A stretch of DNA of 64,000 nucleotides from Paenibacillus sp. FSL R7-0337 (lineage in GTDB: Bacteria > Bacillota > Bacilli > Paenibacillales > Paenibacillaceae). Position 1 is the first letter of the stretch; each line of letters begins with the position of its first letter. The stretch covers positions 4,278,001 through 4,342,000 of the forward strand of contig NZ_CP150218.1 of the NCBI RefSeq assembly GCF_037969875.1. The letters are read 5' to 3'. The notes under the pieces were generated by a model. That model worked only from the letters and a program-made list of their open reading frames with translations. It was not told the origin of the DNA and searched no databases. The translations under genes and the position numbers were made by a program. Of this stretch, positions 16,263 through 24,981 are shown in pieces.

Positions 16263-16377
16263 GGCCTGCGAGGTTAGCTTAAGGATTCGGTAGAAGGTTC
16301 CCCTATGACCCCTCTAAAGCGAGATCAATTCACCCAAAATATGGTTCCCCCACTTCCCGGTGCAGGGAATTCGGCGT
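16263..16377 (-). promoter_or_regulatory. Cyclic-di-AMP (ydaO/yuaA) riboswitch 2
   Basis: Same conserved blocks as riboswitch 1: ACGCCGAATTCCC, GTGGGGGAACCAT, GGGTGAATTGATCTC, GAGGGGTCATAGGGGAACC, CCGAATCC, AGCTAACCTCGCAGGC, with a P1 closed by GCC/GGC. The peripheral stems differ from copy 1 with pairing retained, supporting a functional RNA. Confidence 0.9.
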
Positions 16378-16532
16378 TTTATGCACCAGAACAGTGACTT
16401 ATCGACATTGATTAAATTGCAATAGATACGGAAGATTCTGTTTGAAAGATTACAACTTTGTTACTAGTGGTACAGGCATCATTGTATCAGACGATTTACC
16501 CTTTTGCAAATGCTTTTGTCCTTCTCTTCAAG

Positions 16533-16577
16533 CAAAAAAGAGTCCTGCTCCCTGATGAGGGGCTGTGACTCTTTTTA
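16533..16577 (-). terminator. Terminator for the peptidase/membrane protein operon
   Basis: On the minus strand AAAAAGAGTC pairs with GACTCTTTTTT around a GC-rich loop, followed by a T-run. Confidence 0.75.
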
Positions 16578-16598
16578 GTATGCCGCTGTAGCAGCTTA

Positions 16599-17432
16599 TT
16601 ATTGTGGAAATGATTTACTGGACCAGAGGTGGTACTGGGCAGCGATTCCCCACATATTGAACAGCGTGGAGGGCAGCGGAGCTGCCTGGCGGAGCATAAG
16701 TGCCGGCAATCCGGGATAGAACAGAGCAGAGGCGCTACAGAGCAGAATTACGGCCAGGCTTCCCGCCCCCAGAATGACGGAAATACCGATCGAAGGCATC
16801 AACACCTTCAGGCAGATTAGCAGCGAGGAGAACATGCCGGTACCTGCGGTATAGCCGAATTGCATATAGAGCAGAAGCTTGCGGACAAGGAATAGATAGA
16901 GCAGCCAGCCCAGCACACAGGGCACAAGCTTGAGCAGGAGCTGAACATCGAGAACGCCGCTGAGCAGATGACGGTACATGCGTGGAAGCAGCCAATAGAG
17001 CGGCAGGAGGGTTAGTGCCCATTCGGCCAGGCTGAACGCCAGCACCGGCAGCCCATATTTTCTCATTCCCGGGAAAAAGAACAGTCCCCGCGCTCCGTCG
17101 CGCTCCTGATGAAGCTCGTGCAGCAGCCCTGCACGGATAAAGGGAGTCAGCAGCAGCCTTAGCACTGTCAGCGCCAGCAGCATCCACAGCCAGTGCTGGA
17201 CGGCGGGGTCGGTGCGCAGCGCAGTCTGCCCCTCGATATAATACAGCAGCCTGCCTATTCCGCTGCCGCCGGCATTCGCATCCGGGTAGCGTAGCAGGAC
17301 GGGGACAACCGCACTTTTAATGAATTTGTACAGGAAATAACCCCAGAACAGCCGGTAGATAAATAGCAGAATCAATATATAGAACTGTTCTTTCATGCTG
17401 ATCCAACCGCGGGCAATTGAACTTTTCACCAT
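16599..17432 (-). CDS. Multi-pass membrane protein of unknown function
   Basis: 277 residues with about six hydrophobic segments (starting near residues 16, 80, 127, 158, 172 and 212) and positively charged loops; looks like DUF4013-type integral membrane proteins, though no signature is decisive. The start is preceded by GAGGTGAAGG, and it begins 10 nt after the M1-type peptidase gene ends, so the two form an operon. Possibly a partner or transporter associated with the peptidase (inference). Confidence 0.7.
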   Translation of the reverse strand: MVKSSIARGWISMKEQFYILILLFIYRLFWGYFLYKFIKSAVVPVLLRYPDANAGGSGIGRLLYYIEGQTALRTDPAVQHWLWMLLALTVLRLLLTPFIRAGLLHELHQERDGARGLFFFPGMRKYGLPVLAFSLAEWALTLLPLYWLLPRMYRHLLSGVLDVQLLLKLVPCVLGWLLYLFLVRKLLLYMQFGYTAGTGMFSSLLICLKVLMPSIGISVILGAGSLAVILLCSASALFYPGLPALMLRQAAPLPSTLFNMWGIAAQYHLWSSKSFPQ

Positions 17433-17441
17433 TCCTTCACC

Positions 17442-19457
17442 TCACCAGACAAGAGTTCCGAGCAGGGTTTCAAGCAGAGTAGATGCGCTAAGCGTCCAGC
17501 GGGAGAGTGTGCGCGGCTCAAGCTCCGCCATTTTGAAATTATTAAGATGCCTGCTCTCCAGCAGAATGGAATGCCCCGGATCGATCTCTGCGGAGACCAG
17601 CGGAGCTTTATACGCTAACTCAAAGGAGGTAGCCTTACCCTCGTCATTCCAGTATTGCTGCACAGTGTACCCGTCTGCGAAGGTGAATTTCACGGGAACA
17701 TCAGGGTACAGGCTGCCCTTATTGCTTACATCGACCACAGCGTTATAGCGGATCCCCCCGCCATCGCCGTTGTCCCGTCCGACCGTGAGCCTGATATCAT
17801 CAACTGCGAAGTCGGGTGCACCCCCGCTATAGACAAAACGCTCAAAATAAGTCTGCCAGGATTGCTTGGTCACTTTCTCCACAACCTTTTGGAAGTCGGC
17901 GGTGGACGGATGCTGGAAGCGGTATTTGCGGGCATAGGCGGCGAGGATGGCGTCCATATTCTTGGTTCCGGCGATGCGTTCCATATCCTTCAGCACCAGC
18001 TTGCCCCGGATATACACATTGCGCGTGTAGGCATCATCACCAGTGTATTTCCAGGTCTCCAGCGTAAGAGGCTGTGAAGAGGAGACCAGGCTGGACTGAA
18101 GCGGCAGGCTTGAGACCACGCCGTATTCCTGTTCCATTAGCCGGTCTTCAGCATAAGAGGTGAAGCTCTCATCAAGCCAGGCTTCTTCGAATTCATTACT
18201 GGCCACCAGGCCGTAGAAATACTGGTGCCCGATCTCGTGGATGATCGTGCGCTCCAGGGAGGTGCCCGGTGAAGTGTCCGTGGCGCCGAAGGCGGTAATC
18301 AGGGTTGGGTATTCCATTCCTCCGGCCCCGTTGCCGGACTCTGGCGGGACAACAATGGATAAAGTGGAATACGGATAAGGGCCGTACCACTTGCTGAATG
18401 CCGTCAGTGCCGCCTCGACCGCCTGGAAGTAACGCTCCTGGAGATGCTTATGCAGCGGGTCCAGATAGAGCTTAATCTTCACCCCGGGCACCTGCGGCGC
18501 GGAGAAGGCCTTCTCGGCAACCACGAAATCAGGCGATGCGGCCCAGGCGAAGTCGTGGACGTCATCTGCATAGAACTGATAGATCTTGCGGCCCTGTACA
18601 ACTTTGGCGTCTCTCACCGGAAACCCGGTTGCGGCGACCTTATACTCGGGCGGGACAGAAATGGATACATTGTAGATCCCAAAATCACTGTAGAACTCGG
18701 AGTTGCCGTGATATTGATGCAGGTTCCAGCCTTCTTCCTTGAGTCCTCTTCTGCCGGCAGGCTCGTAGACGCTAAGCTTCGGAAACCACTGGCCGGCCAT
18801 CACGAAGTCGTCAGCGGTTCCCATCCGGGCGAAAATTTTCGGCAGCTTAACCTCGAATTTAAGCCTTACCGTCACGCTCTCACCGCCGTTCACCGGCTGA
18901 GGCAGATGGACTTTGAGCAGTGTTCTGTCATTGACATTGCCGTCGTCCGGCTGCACATACTGTGTGCGCTGCATTAGCGAGACGCCCTCAGAGGTCCGCA
19001 AATCTGTCAGTGTAATGCTCCCGTAACCTCCTGCAGGCATGGTGTCACCGCGAAGCGTACCCCCGGACTCCTTCATGAAGGTGGTACCGGCGGATGCGAA
19101 TGCATTGGGATACAGATGAAAGTAGAGCTCCTGGACCGGCTTTGCGCCTGGATGGGTCCAGGTCAGCGTCTCGGAGGCGACTAGGGTCTCCGCACCCGGC
19201 AGGAGCTCCACATCCATGTGATATTCAACCACGCGCTGGCTTAAAGCCTCTGTCTCCGACGTGTAGATCGTATCTGAAAGATCGGACTGCACGGGCTGCT
19301 GCCGGGGGATAATGGCGGGGGACTTGGCCTCTTTTGGAACAGAGGCAGTCCATACGGCAGGGCTATGCCCTGACAGAAACCATATTCCGCCTCCAAGCAA
19401 GGTGAGGACAGCCAGGACTGCGAAGATGAGGGTATACCTTAATGAATGTGGCTTCAT
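17442..19457 (-). CDS. M1-family (aminopeptidase N-like) zinc metallopeptidase, membrane anchored
   Basis: 671 residues. N-terminal hydrophobic anchor (about 8-28) and an extracytoplasmic body. The gluzincin site HEIGHQYFYG (around residue 405) and the downstream NEFEEAWLDESF supply two His and one Glu for zinc plus the catalytic Glu; GGMEYPTLI upstream corresponds to the GxMEN exopeptidase motif, with Tyr-Pro instead of Asn. The C-terminal half includes an Ig-like beta domain (VPVKFTFADGY). Likely degrades peptides outside the cell or trims surface proteins. Ribosome site GGGAGGA upstream. Confidence 0.88.
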   Translation of the reverse strand: MKPHSLRYTLIFAVLAVLTLLGGGIWFLSGHSPAVWTASVPKEAKSPAIIPRQQPVQSDLSDTIYTSETEALSQRVVEYHMDVELLPGAETLVASETLTWTHPGAKPVQELYFHLYPNAFASAGTTFMKESGGTLRGDTMPAGGYGSITLTDLRTSEGVSLMQRTQYVQPDDGNVNDRTLLKVHLPQPVNGGESVTVRLKFEVKLPKIFARMGTADDFVMAGQWFPKLSVYEPAGRRGLKEEGWNLHQYHGNSEFYSDFGIYNVSISVPPEYKVAATGFPVRDAKVVQGRKIYQFYADDVHDFAWAASPDFVVAEKAFSAPQVPGVKIKLYLDPLHKHLQERYFQAVEAALTAFSKWYGPYPYSTLSIVVPPESGNGAGGMEYPTLITAFGATDTSPGTSLERTIIHEIGHQYFYGLVASNEFEEAWLDESFTSYAEDRLMEQEYGVVSSLPLQSSLVSSSQPLTLETWKYTGDDAYTRNVYIRGKLVLKDMERIAGTKNMDAILAAYARKYRFQHPSTADFQKVVEKVTKQSWQTYFERFVYSGGAPDFAVDDIRLTVGRDNGDGGGIRYNAVVDVSNKGSLYPDVPVKFTFADGYTVQQYWNDEGKATSFELAYKAPLVSAEIDPGHSILLESRHLNNFKMAELEPRTLSRWTLSASTLLETLLGTLVW

Positions 19458-19561
19458 ACTATGATTCCTCCCGTGACAAGCATCTACGGGATGTATATGT
19501 TTGCAATCGCCGCATTATTAGCTAAAATTAAATAATTAGTGAATGGAAAGGATGTGCACAT

Positions 19562-20068
19562 GTGGATAACGTACAACCGGAGGGCAAAAAACAAATTGCC
19601 TTGAATATTGTGAACGCCAGAGCCAAGCATAAAGGCTTCGGTGCAGGCTCGATTGATCTGAACAATGTATCGCCTGTCATTATTGATCAGGGCATCGCCG
19701 TTATCGATATCGGTGCCATGCATGCCAAGAGCAAAGTGGAGAAGGGAATCAAGTTCTCTGTGAACCGTGAGGATGTTCCGGCGGGAAGACAGGTATGGGT
19801 CGTATGGGTCGCCGTTGACCGTACCCCGGAGGGACAGTTCTACGGCGGAATTACCGCCTGCGAGATGTGGATTGACACCGAGGCGCGCCGCGGCTGGAAG
19901 ATTCTTGCGGATCATGTCAATAAGCTGGATGCGGCCTTGAAGCGTAAGCTTATTCTGGATGGACTTGGAAGTGTTGAGCGGGCCGCGCTGAAGTCATTGC
20001 TGATGGCCCATAATGAAGAGTGGTGGGCTGCTTCGCCTGAGGAGCTGAAGGGGGCGCTGTCGGAATAA
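19562..20068 (+). CDS. ywhD: YwhD family protein
   Basis: 168 residues, GTG start with GGAAAGGAT about 8 nt upstream. Length and sequence features (NIVNARAKHKGFGAGSIDLNNVSPVIID, ITACEMWIDTEARRGWKILADHVNKLDAALKR) match the YwhD family, a conserved Bacillales protein without known function. In B. subtilis ywhD neighbours pbpG (ywhE); here a pbpG-like gene follows within 2 kb on the other strand, which supports the call. No signal peptide. Confidence 0.82.
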   Translation: MDNVQPEGKKQIALNIVNARAKHKGFGAGSIDLNNVSPVIIDQGIAVIDIGAMHAKSKVEKGIKFSVNREDVPAGRQVWVVWVAVDRTPEGQFYGGITACEMWIDTEARRGWKILADHVNKLDAALKRKLILDGLGSVERAALKSLLMAHNEEWWAASPEELKGALSE

Positions 20069-20079
20069 TACTTGTAGTT

Positions 20080-20180
20080 CAAGTGGAAACGGCTTTGCCG
20101 TCCTTTAAAAGGACGGTACCGTTTCGGCGGGAAATAGAAGGATAATGTACAGCGTGAACATATAAATTCTTATATTTGAA
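20080..20180 (-). repeat. Dispersed terminator-associated repeat, copy B
   Basis: Full copy in reverse orientation: CAAGTGGAAACGG, GCCGTCCTTTAAAAGGACGG, CGGGAAATAGAAGGATAA, ending with the AT hairpin CTTATATTTG. Its AT-rich end faces the terminator at 20188-20220, 8 bp away. Confidence 0.85.
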
Positions 20181-20187
20181 CAAAAAT

Positions 20188-20220
20188 TAAGGCTTGGCCC
20201 CGTTAGGGGGCCAAGCCTTA
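20188..20220. terminator. Bidirectional terminator
   Basis: TAAGGCTTGGCCCC pairs with GGGGCCAAGCCTTA. On the minus strand it is followed by ATTTTTG, terminating the AbrB-like gene. Confidence 0.85.
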
Positions 20221-20252
20221 TCTGATGTCTAAGCAGGGATGAATGGATAACG

Positions 20253-20735
20253 TTACTGCGGATCTGCTCTGCCGGGAGTGTTCAGCTTGCGCTTGAGCTG
20301 GCTGACTCTGGCTTGGCTGATGCCGAGAACCTCGGCAAGCTCCTTCTGGTTGGCATAAGGATGATCTTCGATCGCTTTCATTAGACGCAGACTCATTTCT
20401 TCGGTCTTACTTCTCCGTACCCCGCGGGCTGGCTCGGGCTGCTCTTCTGCTGAACTTGGGGAGGCATGGATGGGTTCTGATCCGCGTTCGGGGTCACTAA
20501 GCTCCTTCAGACAGGTGTTGCAAATGAACTGATCCTTATAGTAGGTAACATGATCAAGACTTCTGCAAAAGGTGCATTCTGTGGAGGTGTACTTTCGGAG
20601 GACGATTATATCCTCATCCAGTATAAAAAATTCAATAGGATCCCCAATGTCAATATTACGTGTCATGCGGATTTCTACGGGAACCACAATTCTTCCGAGA
20701 CTGTCTAAGCTTCGGATCATGCCTGTATCTTTCAT
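20253..20735 (-). CDS. AbrB-like regulator with four-Cys ribbon and C-terminal helix-turn-helix
   Basis: 160 residues, about twice the length of AbrB. N-terminal swapped-hairpin DNA-binding domain (GMIRSLDSLGRIVVPVEIRMT, residues 5-50), then two CxxC pairs (C54/C57 and C72/C75) like a small zinc ribbon, a disordered Pro/Glu linker (about 80-110), and a C-terminal helix-turn-helix (YANQKELAEVLGISQARVSQLKRKL, about 125-152). AbrB-type proteins control the transition from growth to stationary phase. The extra HTH should let it bind a second, sequence-specific site. Monocistronic, with the terminator shared with ywhD. Confidence 0.85.
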   Translation of the reverse strand: MKDTGMIRSLDSLGRIVVPVEIRMTRNIDIGDPIEFFILDEDIIVLRKYTSTECTFCRSLDHVTYYKDQFICNTCLKELSDPERGSEPIHASPSSAEEQPEPARGVRRSKTEEMSLRLMKAIEDHPYANQKELAEVLGISQARVSQLKRKLNTPGRADPQ

Positions 20736-20902
20736 CCCATGTCCCTCATTTACATCTTTATATTTTTTGTAGATATATATGATTATAGCAGTAATTGTAA
20801 GTTAAGAGAACGGGGGAAGCGTATACAAATAGGGGGATTTATTGTCATTTTATAGGAGTGTTTATCATTTTTTGGCGCCTGAGGATGCGGAGATCAAAAA
20901 TA

Positions 20903-20945
20903 GAAGAAAAACCTCTCCGCCTGGGAAGTCCCAAGGGAGAGGCTG
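20903..20945 (-). terminator. Terminator of the glycosylase gene
   Basis: On the minus strand CCTCTCCC pairs with GGAGAGG (loop TTGGGACTTCCCAGGC), followed by TTTTTCTTC. Confidence 0.75.
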
Positions 20946-21002
20946 ATTAGGGTTCTCTTATTAATACCCAATATACCACAGCCGAAACAGCGGTATAGGC
21001 CT

Positions 21003-21680
21003 TTAGACCAGCCTGTGGGGCTGTGCCTGCGGATCGCTGGCCGAGACATAAGGATTAGCCCGCAGATAGAAGCGCCAGGGGCGCCCGGCATACTCTTCTG
21101 CATAAGGAATATTGATGCGCGGGGCCTGGACAATATCCAGGGACTCCGGGTCTTCCCCCTGCTCGATGCTCAGCGGGCCTTCCGGCAGATCGAACCTGGA
21201 AAAGTTAAGGCTCTTGTCAATCCGCAGCGCCCGGCACAGCTTGCCCGGCCCGCCGGAGAGGTCCGAGGGCTTCCTGACGGCAACCCCCCTGTATGCTGCC
21301 ATAAGCTCGGCATCCCTCTCCGTAAGCGGCTCTACTGCCCGGATCAGAACGGCATGCGGCTCGTCCTGTGCGGCAGTTACGACATTTAGGCAATGGTACA
21401 TACCGTAGATCAGGTATACATACACTGCGCCTCCTGCGCTGAACATGACCTCCGTCCGGGCGGTCCGGCGGCTGCCGTAAGCGTGGCTGCCCTTATCCTC
21501 AGCACCTCCGTAGCTCTCTGTCTCCACAATGCGGCAGCGGATGTCCCCGTCTTCCGTGCGGCGGACCAGATGCTGGCCAAGAAGACGCGGCGCTGCTTCA
21601 ACTGCCGGGAGCTTGTAGAGCTCAGGCTGCAGCAGCTGTGGCGCGCCCGGTTCAAGGCCGGCGGAGTGATTCGGCTTCAT
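21003..21680 (-). CDS. DNA-3-methyladenine glycosylase (AAG/MPG family)
   Basis: 225 residues from the ATG ending at 21680; an in-frame GTG at 21695 directly abuts AGGAAGG and is too close to it. Family signatures: LLGQHLVRR, the active-site block RIVETESYGGAEDKGSHAYGSRR (Glu activates water), MFSAGGAVYVYLIYGMYHCLNVV, and LSGGPGKLCRALRI. Removes alkylated purines from DNA, starting base excision repair; acts in the cytoplasm. Monocistronic between abrB-like and pbpG-like genes. Confidence 0.92.
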   Translation of the reverse strand: MKPNHSAGLEPGAPQLLQPELYKLPAVEAAPRLLGQHLVRRTEDGDIRCRIVETESYGGAEDKGSHAYGSRRTARTEVMFSAGGAVYVYLIYGMYHCLNVVTAAQDEPHAVLIRAVEPLTERDAELMAAYRGVAVRKPSDLSGGPGKLCRALRIDKSLNFSRFDLPEGPLSIEQGEDPESLDIVQAPRINIPYAEEYAGRPWRFYLRANPYVSASDPQAQPHRLV

Positions 21681-21779
21681 GAATGGATGACACACCTTCC
21701 TGCGGCGGAGTTAGGCGGGCGTACGCCTCTGCCGGTCTCCCCATCGTAACGCAGGGCAGCGGGGAGCGGCAATCCCCGG

Positions 21780-23852
21780 TTAGTTCATCCACCAGCGCTT
21801 GATATTATTCCAGAGGGAATGCTCTTCCTTGACCGGATTGACAGGACCGGAAGGCACGGTGCTGCCGGAAGCACCGGGTTCACCAGAGCTATGCTGGTCA
21901 CAATATCCGGTAGGCTCTGTGCCGCTGATGAAGGTCTCCAGCTTTTTCTCCGGACAGTCTGCTGTAGCCAGCATGCCGGACAGCGGATCGATATATACGC
22001 TGACTACGCCATCGGGAATGGGAAAAATCTTCGGCGGCACATTCTCCAGTGCTTTTTCCGTGAATCCGGCGAAGATAGGTGCTGCCCGTCTGCCGTCGGT
22101 GGTCGCAATATCACGGCCCTTATCATATCCGACCCAGACGGCGGTTGAGAGCTCAGGCGTGAAGCCTACCATCCACCCGTCGGTATCTGTAGTACCGGTC
22201 TTGCCGGCCACCGGACGCTTGATCATCGAGGCCACCCGGTTCCCGGTGCCTCCGCTCTCGAAGACCCCCTCCATCAGCCGGGTTAACACGTAAGCTGCTG
22301 CCGGCTCAACGACGGCCTGTCCCTCGGGCTGCGGAGCTTCATAGAGAAGATGTCCGCCCGCATCCGTGATCTTCAGGACCGCAGTGACCGGCTGCTTCAC
22401 TCCGTCATTCGCAATCACTGCGAAGGCTGCGGCCATCTCCAGCGGGCTGACAGGCGAGGTTCCTAGCGCAAGCGAAGGAACGCTCTGCAGCGGGCTGTTA
22501 ATGCCCATGGCGGCCGCCATAGCGGCGACCTTATCTGCCCCAATCTTCATAATGGTATTCACTGCATAGATATTGTCGGATGCGGCAATGGCCTGCCGCA
22601 TATTAATCTCTCCCAGATATTTATCCCCGAAGTTCCGGGGCTGGTATGTCTTGCGGTTGTTATCATAATGGAATAGCGTTGGCTGGCTGTTGAAGACGGA
22701 CAAGCCGGTCATTTCTTTAGTCGACAGCGCCGCCAAATACATAATCGGCTTAAAGGAAGATCCGGGCTGGCGCGTCTTCGCCAGCACATGGTTGAAGGAG
22801 CTGGTCCGGTAATTCGTGCCCCCGACCATAGCCTTCACGTAGCCAGTGCGGGGATCAACGGAGACCAGGGCAGTTTCCAGCTCGCTGCTGTGGTCCATAC
22901 CCTGATCCACCGCCGCTTCCGCAGCCTGCTGCATATCCGGGTCAAGCGTCGTATAGACATTCAGCCCGCCCCGGTCCAGCTCGTCACTGCTGATATGCAG
23001 GCTGTCGATCACAAGGCTGCGCACATAATCGCGGAAATAGGGTACAGCCACCGTGGTATCTTTTTGACCCTGCGGGCTCAGCTTCAACTGCTCCTTAACA
23101 GCCTCCTGTGCCTGCGACTCCGTAATATCCCCCGTATCGACCATGGCGGCCAGGATGATGCCTTGACGTTTCAAGGCGCTGTCCAGATGATTATAAGGAG
23201 AATAATAGGTGGGTCCCTTGGGCACTCCGGCCAGCAGTGCGCTTTCCGCCAGATCCAGATCTGCGGCAGCTTTGCCGAAATACATCCGGGCTGCAGCCTC
23301 GATCCCATAAGCGCCGTGCCCGTAGTAGATTTCATTTAAATACATATTCAGGATTTCATCCTTAGAATATTTCATTTCCAGCTGTAGGGTATATAGCGCT
23401 TCCTTGGCTTTGCGGGTCCAGGTTTTCTCATGGGTCAGGTACAGATTGCGTGCTAGCTGCTGGGTTAAGGTGCTGGCCCCTTGCGTGCGTCTGCCCGCCT
23501 CCAGATTGGCGAGTACCGCTCTCCCCATGCCTTTCAGATCAAAGCCGATATGATTATAGAATTTCCGGTCCTCCACAGCCAGCGTGGCCTTGATGAGCAG
23601 CGGAGAGATCCGGTTAAGCTCAACAGGCTCACGGCTGCGGCCGTCTGTAGTGAAGGTGGTCATCACATTGCCCCTGACGTCAAGCAGTCTGGAGCGGACA
23701 TCATCCCCAAGCGGGGGGAGCGGCTTCTGATATAGGTATCCAAGCAGAGCGCCGGCGGCCAGCAGGAACAGCAGGGCGGAGACAACCAGTAGCCGAAAGA
23801 GCAGGCGGAAGCGGCGTTTGCGGACTTTGGGTGTGGCAGAATCGCGCGTCAT
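21780..23852 (-). CDS. pbpG: Class A penicillin-binding protein (PBP1A/PbpG type)
   Basis: 690 residues from the ATG ending at 23852, preceded by GGAGC; a longer in-frame start at 23927 lacks a binding site. One N-terminal membrane helix after a basic cluster (RKRRFRLLFR), then a GT51 glycosyltransferase domain (VEDRKFYNHIGFD, GASTLTQQLARN, NEIYYGHGAYG) and a transpeptidase domain with SSFK, SDN and KTGTT. Polymerises and cross-links peptidoglycan. In B. subtilis pbpG follows ywhD and is a forespore SigF gene; the same neighbourhood here suggests an orthologue, though a vegetative role cannot be excluded. C-terminal tail is Gly/Ser/Pro-rich. Confidence 0.92.
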   Translation of the reverse strand: MTRDSATPKVRKRRFRLLFRLLVVSALLFLLAAGALLGYLYQKPLPPLGDDVRSRLLDVRGNVMTTFTTDGRSREPVELNRISPLLIKATLAVEDRKFYNHIGFDLKGMGRAVLANLEAGRRTQGASTLTQQLARNLYLTHEKTWTRKAKEALYTLQLEMKYSKDEILNMYLNEIYYGHGAYGIEAAARMYFGKAAADLDLAESALLAGVPKGPTYYSPYNHLDSALKRQGIILAAMVDTGDITESQAQEAVKEQLKLSPQGQKDTTVAVPYFRDYVRSLVIDSLHISSDELDRGGLNVYTTLDPDMQQAAEAAVDQGMDHSSELETALVSVDPRTGYVKAMVGGTNYRTSSFNHVLAKTRQPGSSFKPIMYLAALSTKEMTGLSVFNSQPTLFHYDNNRKTYQPRNFGDKYLGEINMRQAIAASDNIYAVNTIMKIGADKVAAMAAAMGINSPLQSVPSLALGTSPVSPLEMAAAFAVIANDGVKQPVTAVLKITDAGGHLLYEAPQPEGQAVVEPAAAYVLTRLMEGVFESGGTGNRVASMIKRPVAGKTGTTDTDGWMVGFTPELSTAVWVGYDKGRDIATTDGRRAAPIFAGFTEKALENVPPKIFPIPDGVVSVYIDPLSGMLATADCPEKKLETFISGTEPTGYCDQHSSGEPGASGSTVPSGPVNPVKEEHSLWNNIKRWWMN

Positions 23853-24108
23853 GGTATCAGGCTCCTTCGAATTCAAGCAGTTACACAGGCTGGCACCATG
23901 AGGGCTGCCGCTGCCTGTATTCCTCATTATGGGAAAGGATGAGAGGAGATATTCACCATTGGCAGAGAAAGCGGATCTTGTCGAACCCGGCGGGAACAGG
24001 TGAGCATTTGCGCACGCTGCTCCATGTGTGAATTTGTGAACGGTTATGGTAAAATTTTAGATACTTATGAAAATGCATGTAACAATCATGCCCGGGAGGA
24101 CTGCCGCC

Positions 24109-24966
24109 ATGGCTTTTCGCGTATCTGCTGTACAATATCATCTGCACACCATCTCTTCCTTCGGGGAGTTTGCTGCCGAGTGTGAGCAATACATCAAGAC
24201 GGCCCGAGAGTACGGCGCTGAATTTATCCTCTTCCCTGAATTTCTTACGACACAGCTGATGTCGATCGGAGGCGAAGACGGGGGAGCGCTGGGGATAGAG
24301 GATCTGCCGCAGTTCACAGACCGTTACCTGGAGATGTTCTCCGGGTACGCGAAGAAGTATGTGGTACATATTATTGGGGGGACCCATGTGCTGCGGCGCA
24401 GCGGCAAGCTGTATAATGTAGCCCATCTTTTTTACCCGGACGGAAGAATTGCCGAGCAGGCCAAGCTGCATATTACCCCTGCTGAGGTAGAGGGCTGGAA
24501 TATGGGGGCGGGTGAGGAGCTTCAGGTATTCCAGACAGATCATGGGACCATTGCCATGCTGACCTGCTATGACATTGAATTCCCTGAAATTGTGCGCATG
24601 GCCCGGGCCAAGGGCGCAGATGTGATCTTCTGCCCGTCCTGCACGGATGACCGCCACGGCTTCCACCGGGTACGGTATACGAGCCACGCCCGGGCTATCG
24701 AGAATCAAGTCTATGTAGTGCTGACCGGGACCGTAGGCTCGCTGCCTACCGTTGACCTGATGCGGGCCAACTTCGGTCAGGCTGCAGTAATTACACCCAA
24801 TGACATCCCGTTCCCTCCGCAGGGTCTGCTGGCCGAAGGGGAGATTAACCATGATATGATCATCACCGCCGATCTGGATCTGGATCTGCTGTACCGCGTC
24901 CGGGAACACGGGTCTGTAACCACCTGGCGTGACCGCCGCACCGATCTGTACACCGACTGGACGTAA
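24109..24966 (+). CDS. Carbon-nitrogen hydrolase (nitrilase superfamily)
   Basis: 285 residues from ATG 24109, 9 nt after GGGAGGA; an in-frame ATG at 24067 reads through that site. The Glu-Lys-Cys triad is complete: Glu44 (LFPEF), Lys119 (AKLHIT) and Cys153 (LTCYDIEFPE). This fold hydrolyses amides or nitriles, or transfers amine groups; the substrate is unknown. The acetyltransferase gene begins 15 nt downstream; in other bacteria a GNAT domain and this hydrolase type occur as one polypeptide, so the two probably work together. Confidence 0.88.
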   Translation: MAFRVSAVQYHLHTISSFGEFAAECEQYIKTAREYGAEFILFPEFLTTQLMSIGGEDGGALGIEDLPQFTDRYLEMFSGYAKKYVVHIIGGTHVLRRSGKLYNVAHLFYPDGRIAEQAKLHITPAEVEGWNMGAGEELQVFQTDHGTIAMLTCYDIEFPEIVRMARAKGADVIFCPSCTDDRHGFHRVRYTSHARAIENQVYVVLTGTVGSLPTVDLMRANFGQAAVITPNDIPFPPQGLLAEGEINHDMIITADLDLDLLYRVREHGSVTTWRDRRTDLYTDWT

Positions 24967-24981
24967 AGGGGAGACAAACGG

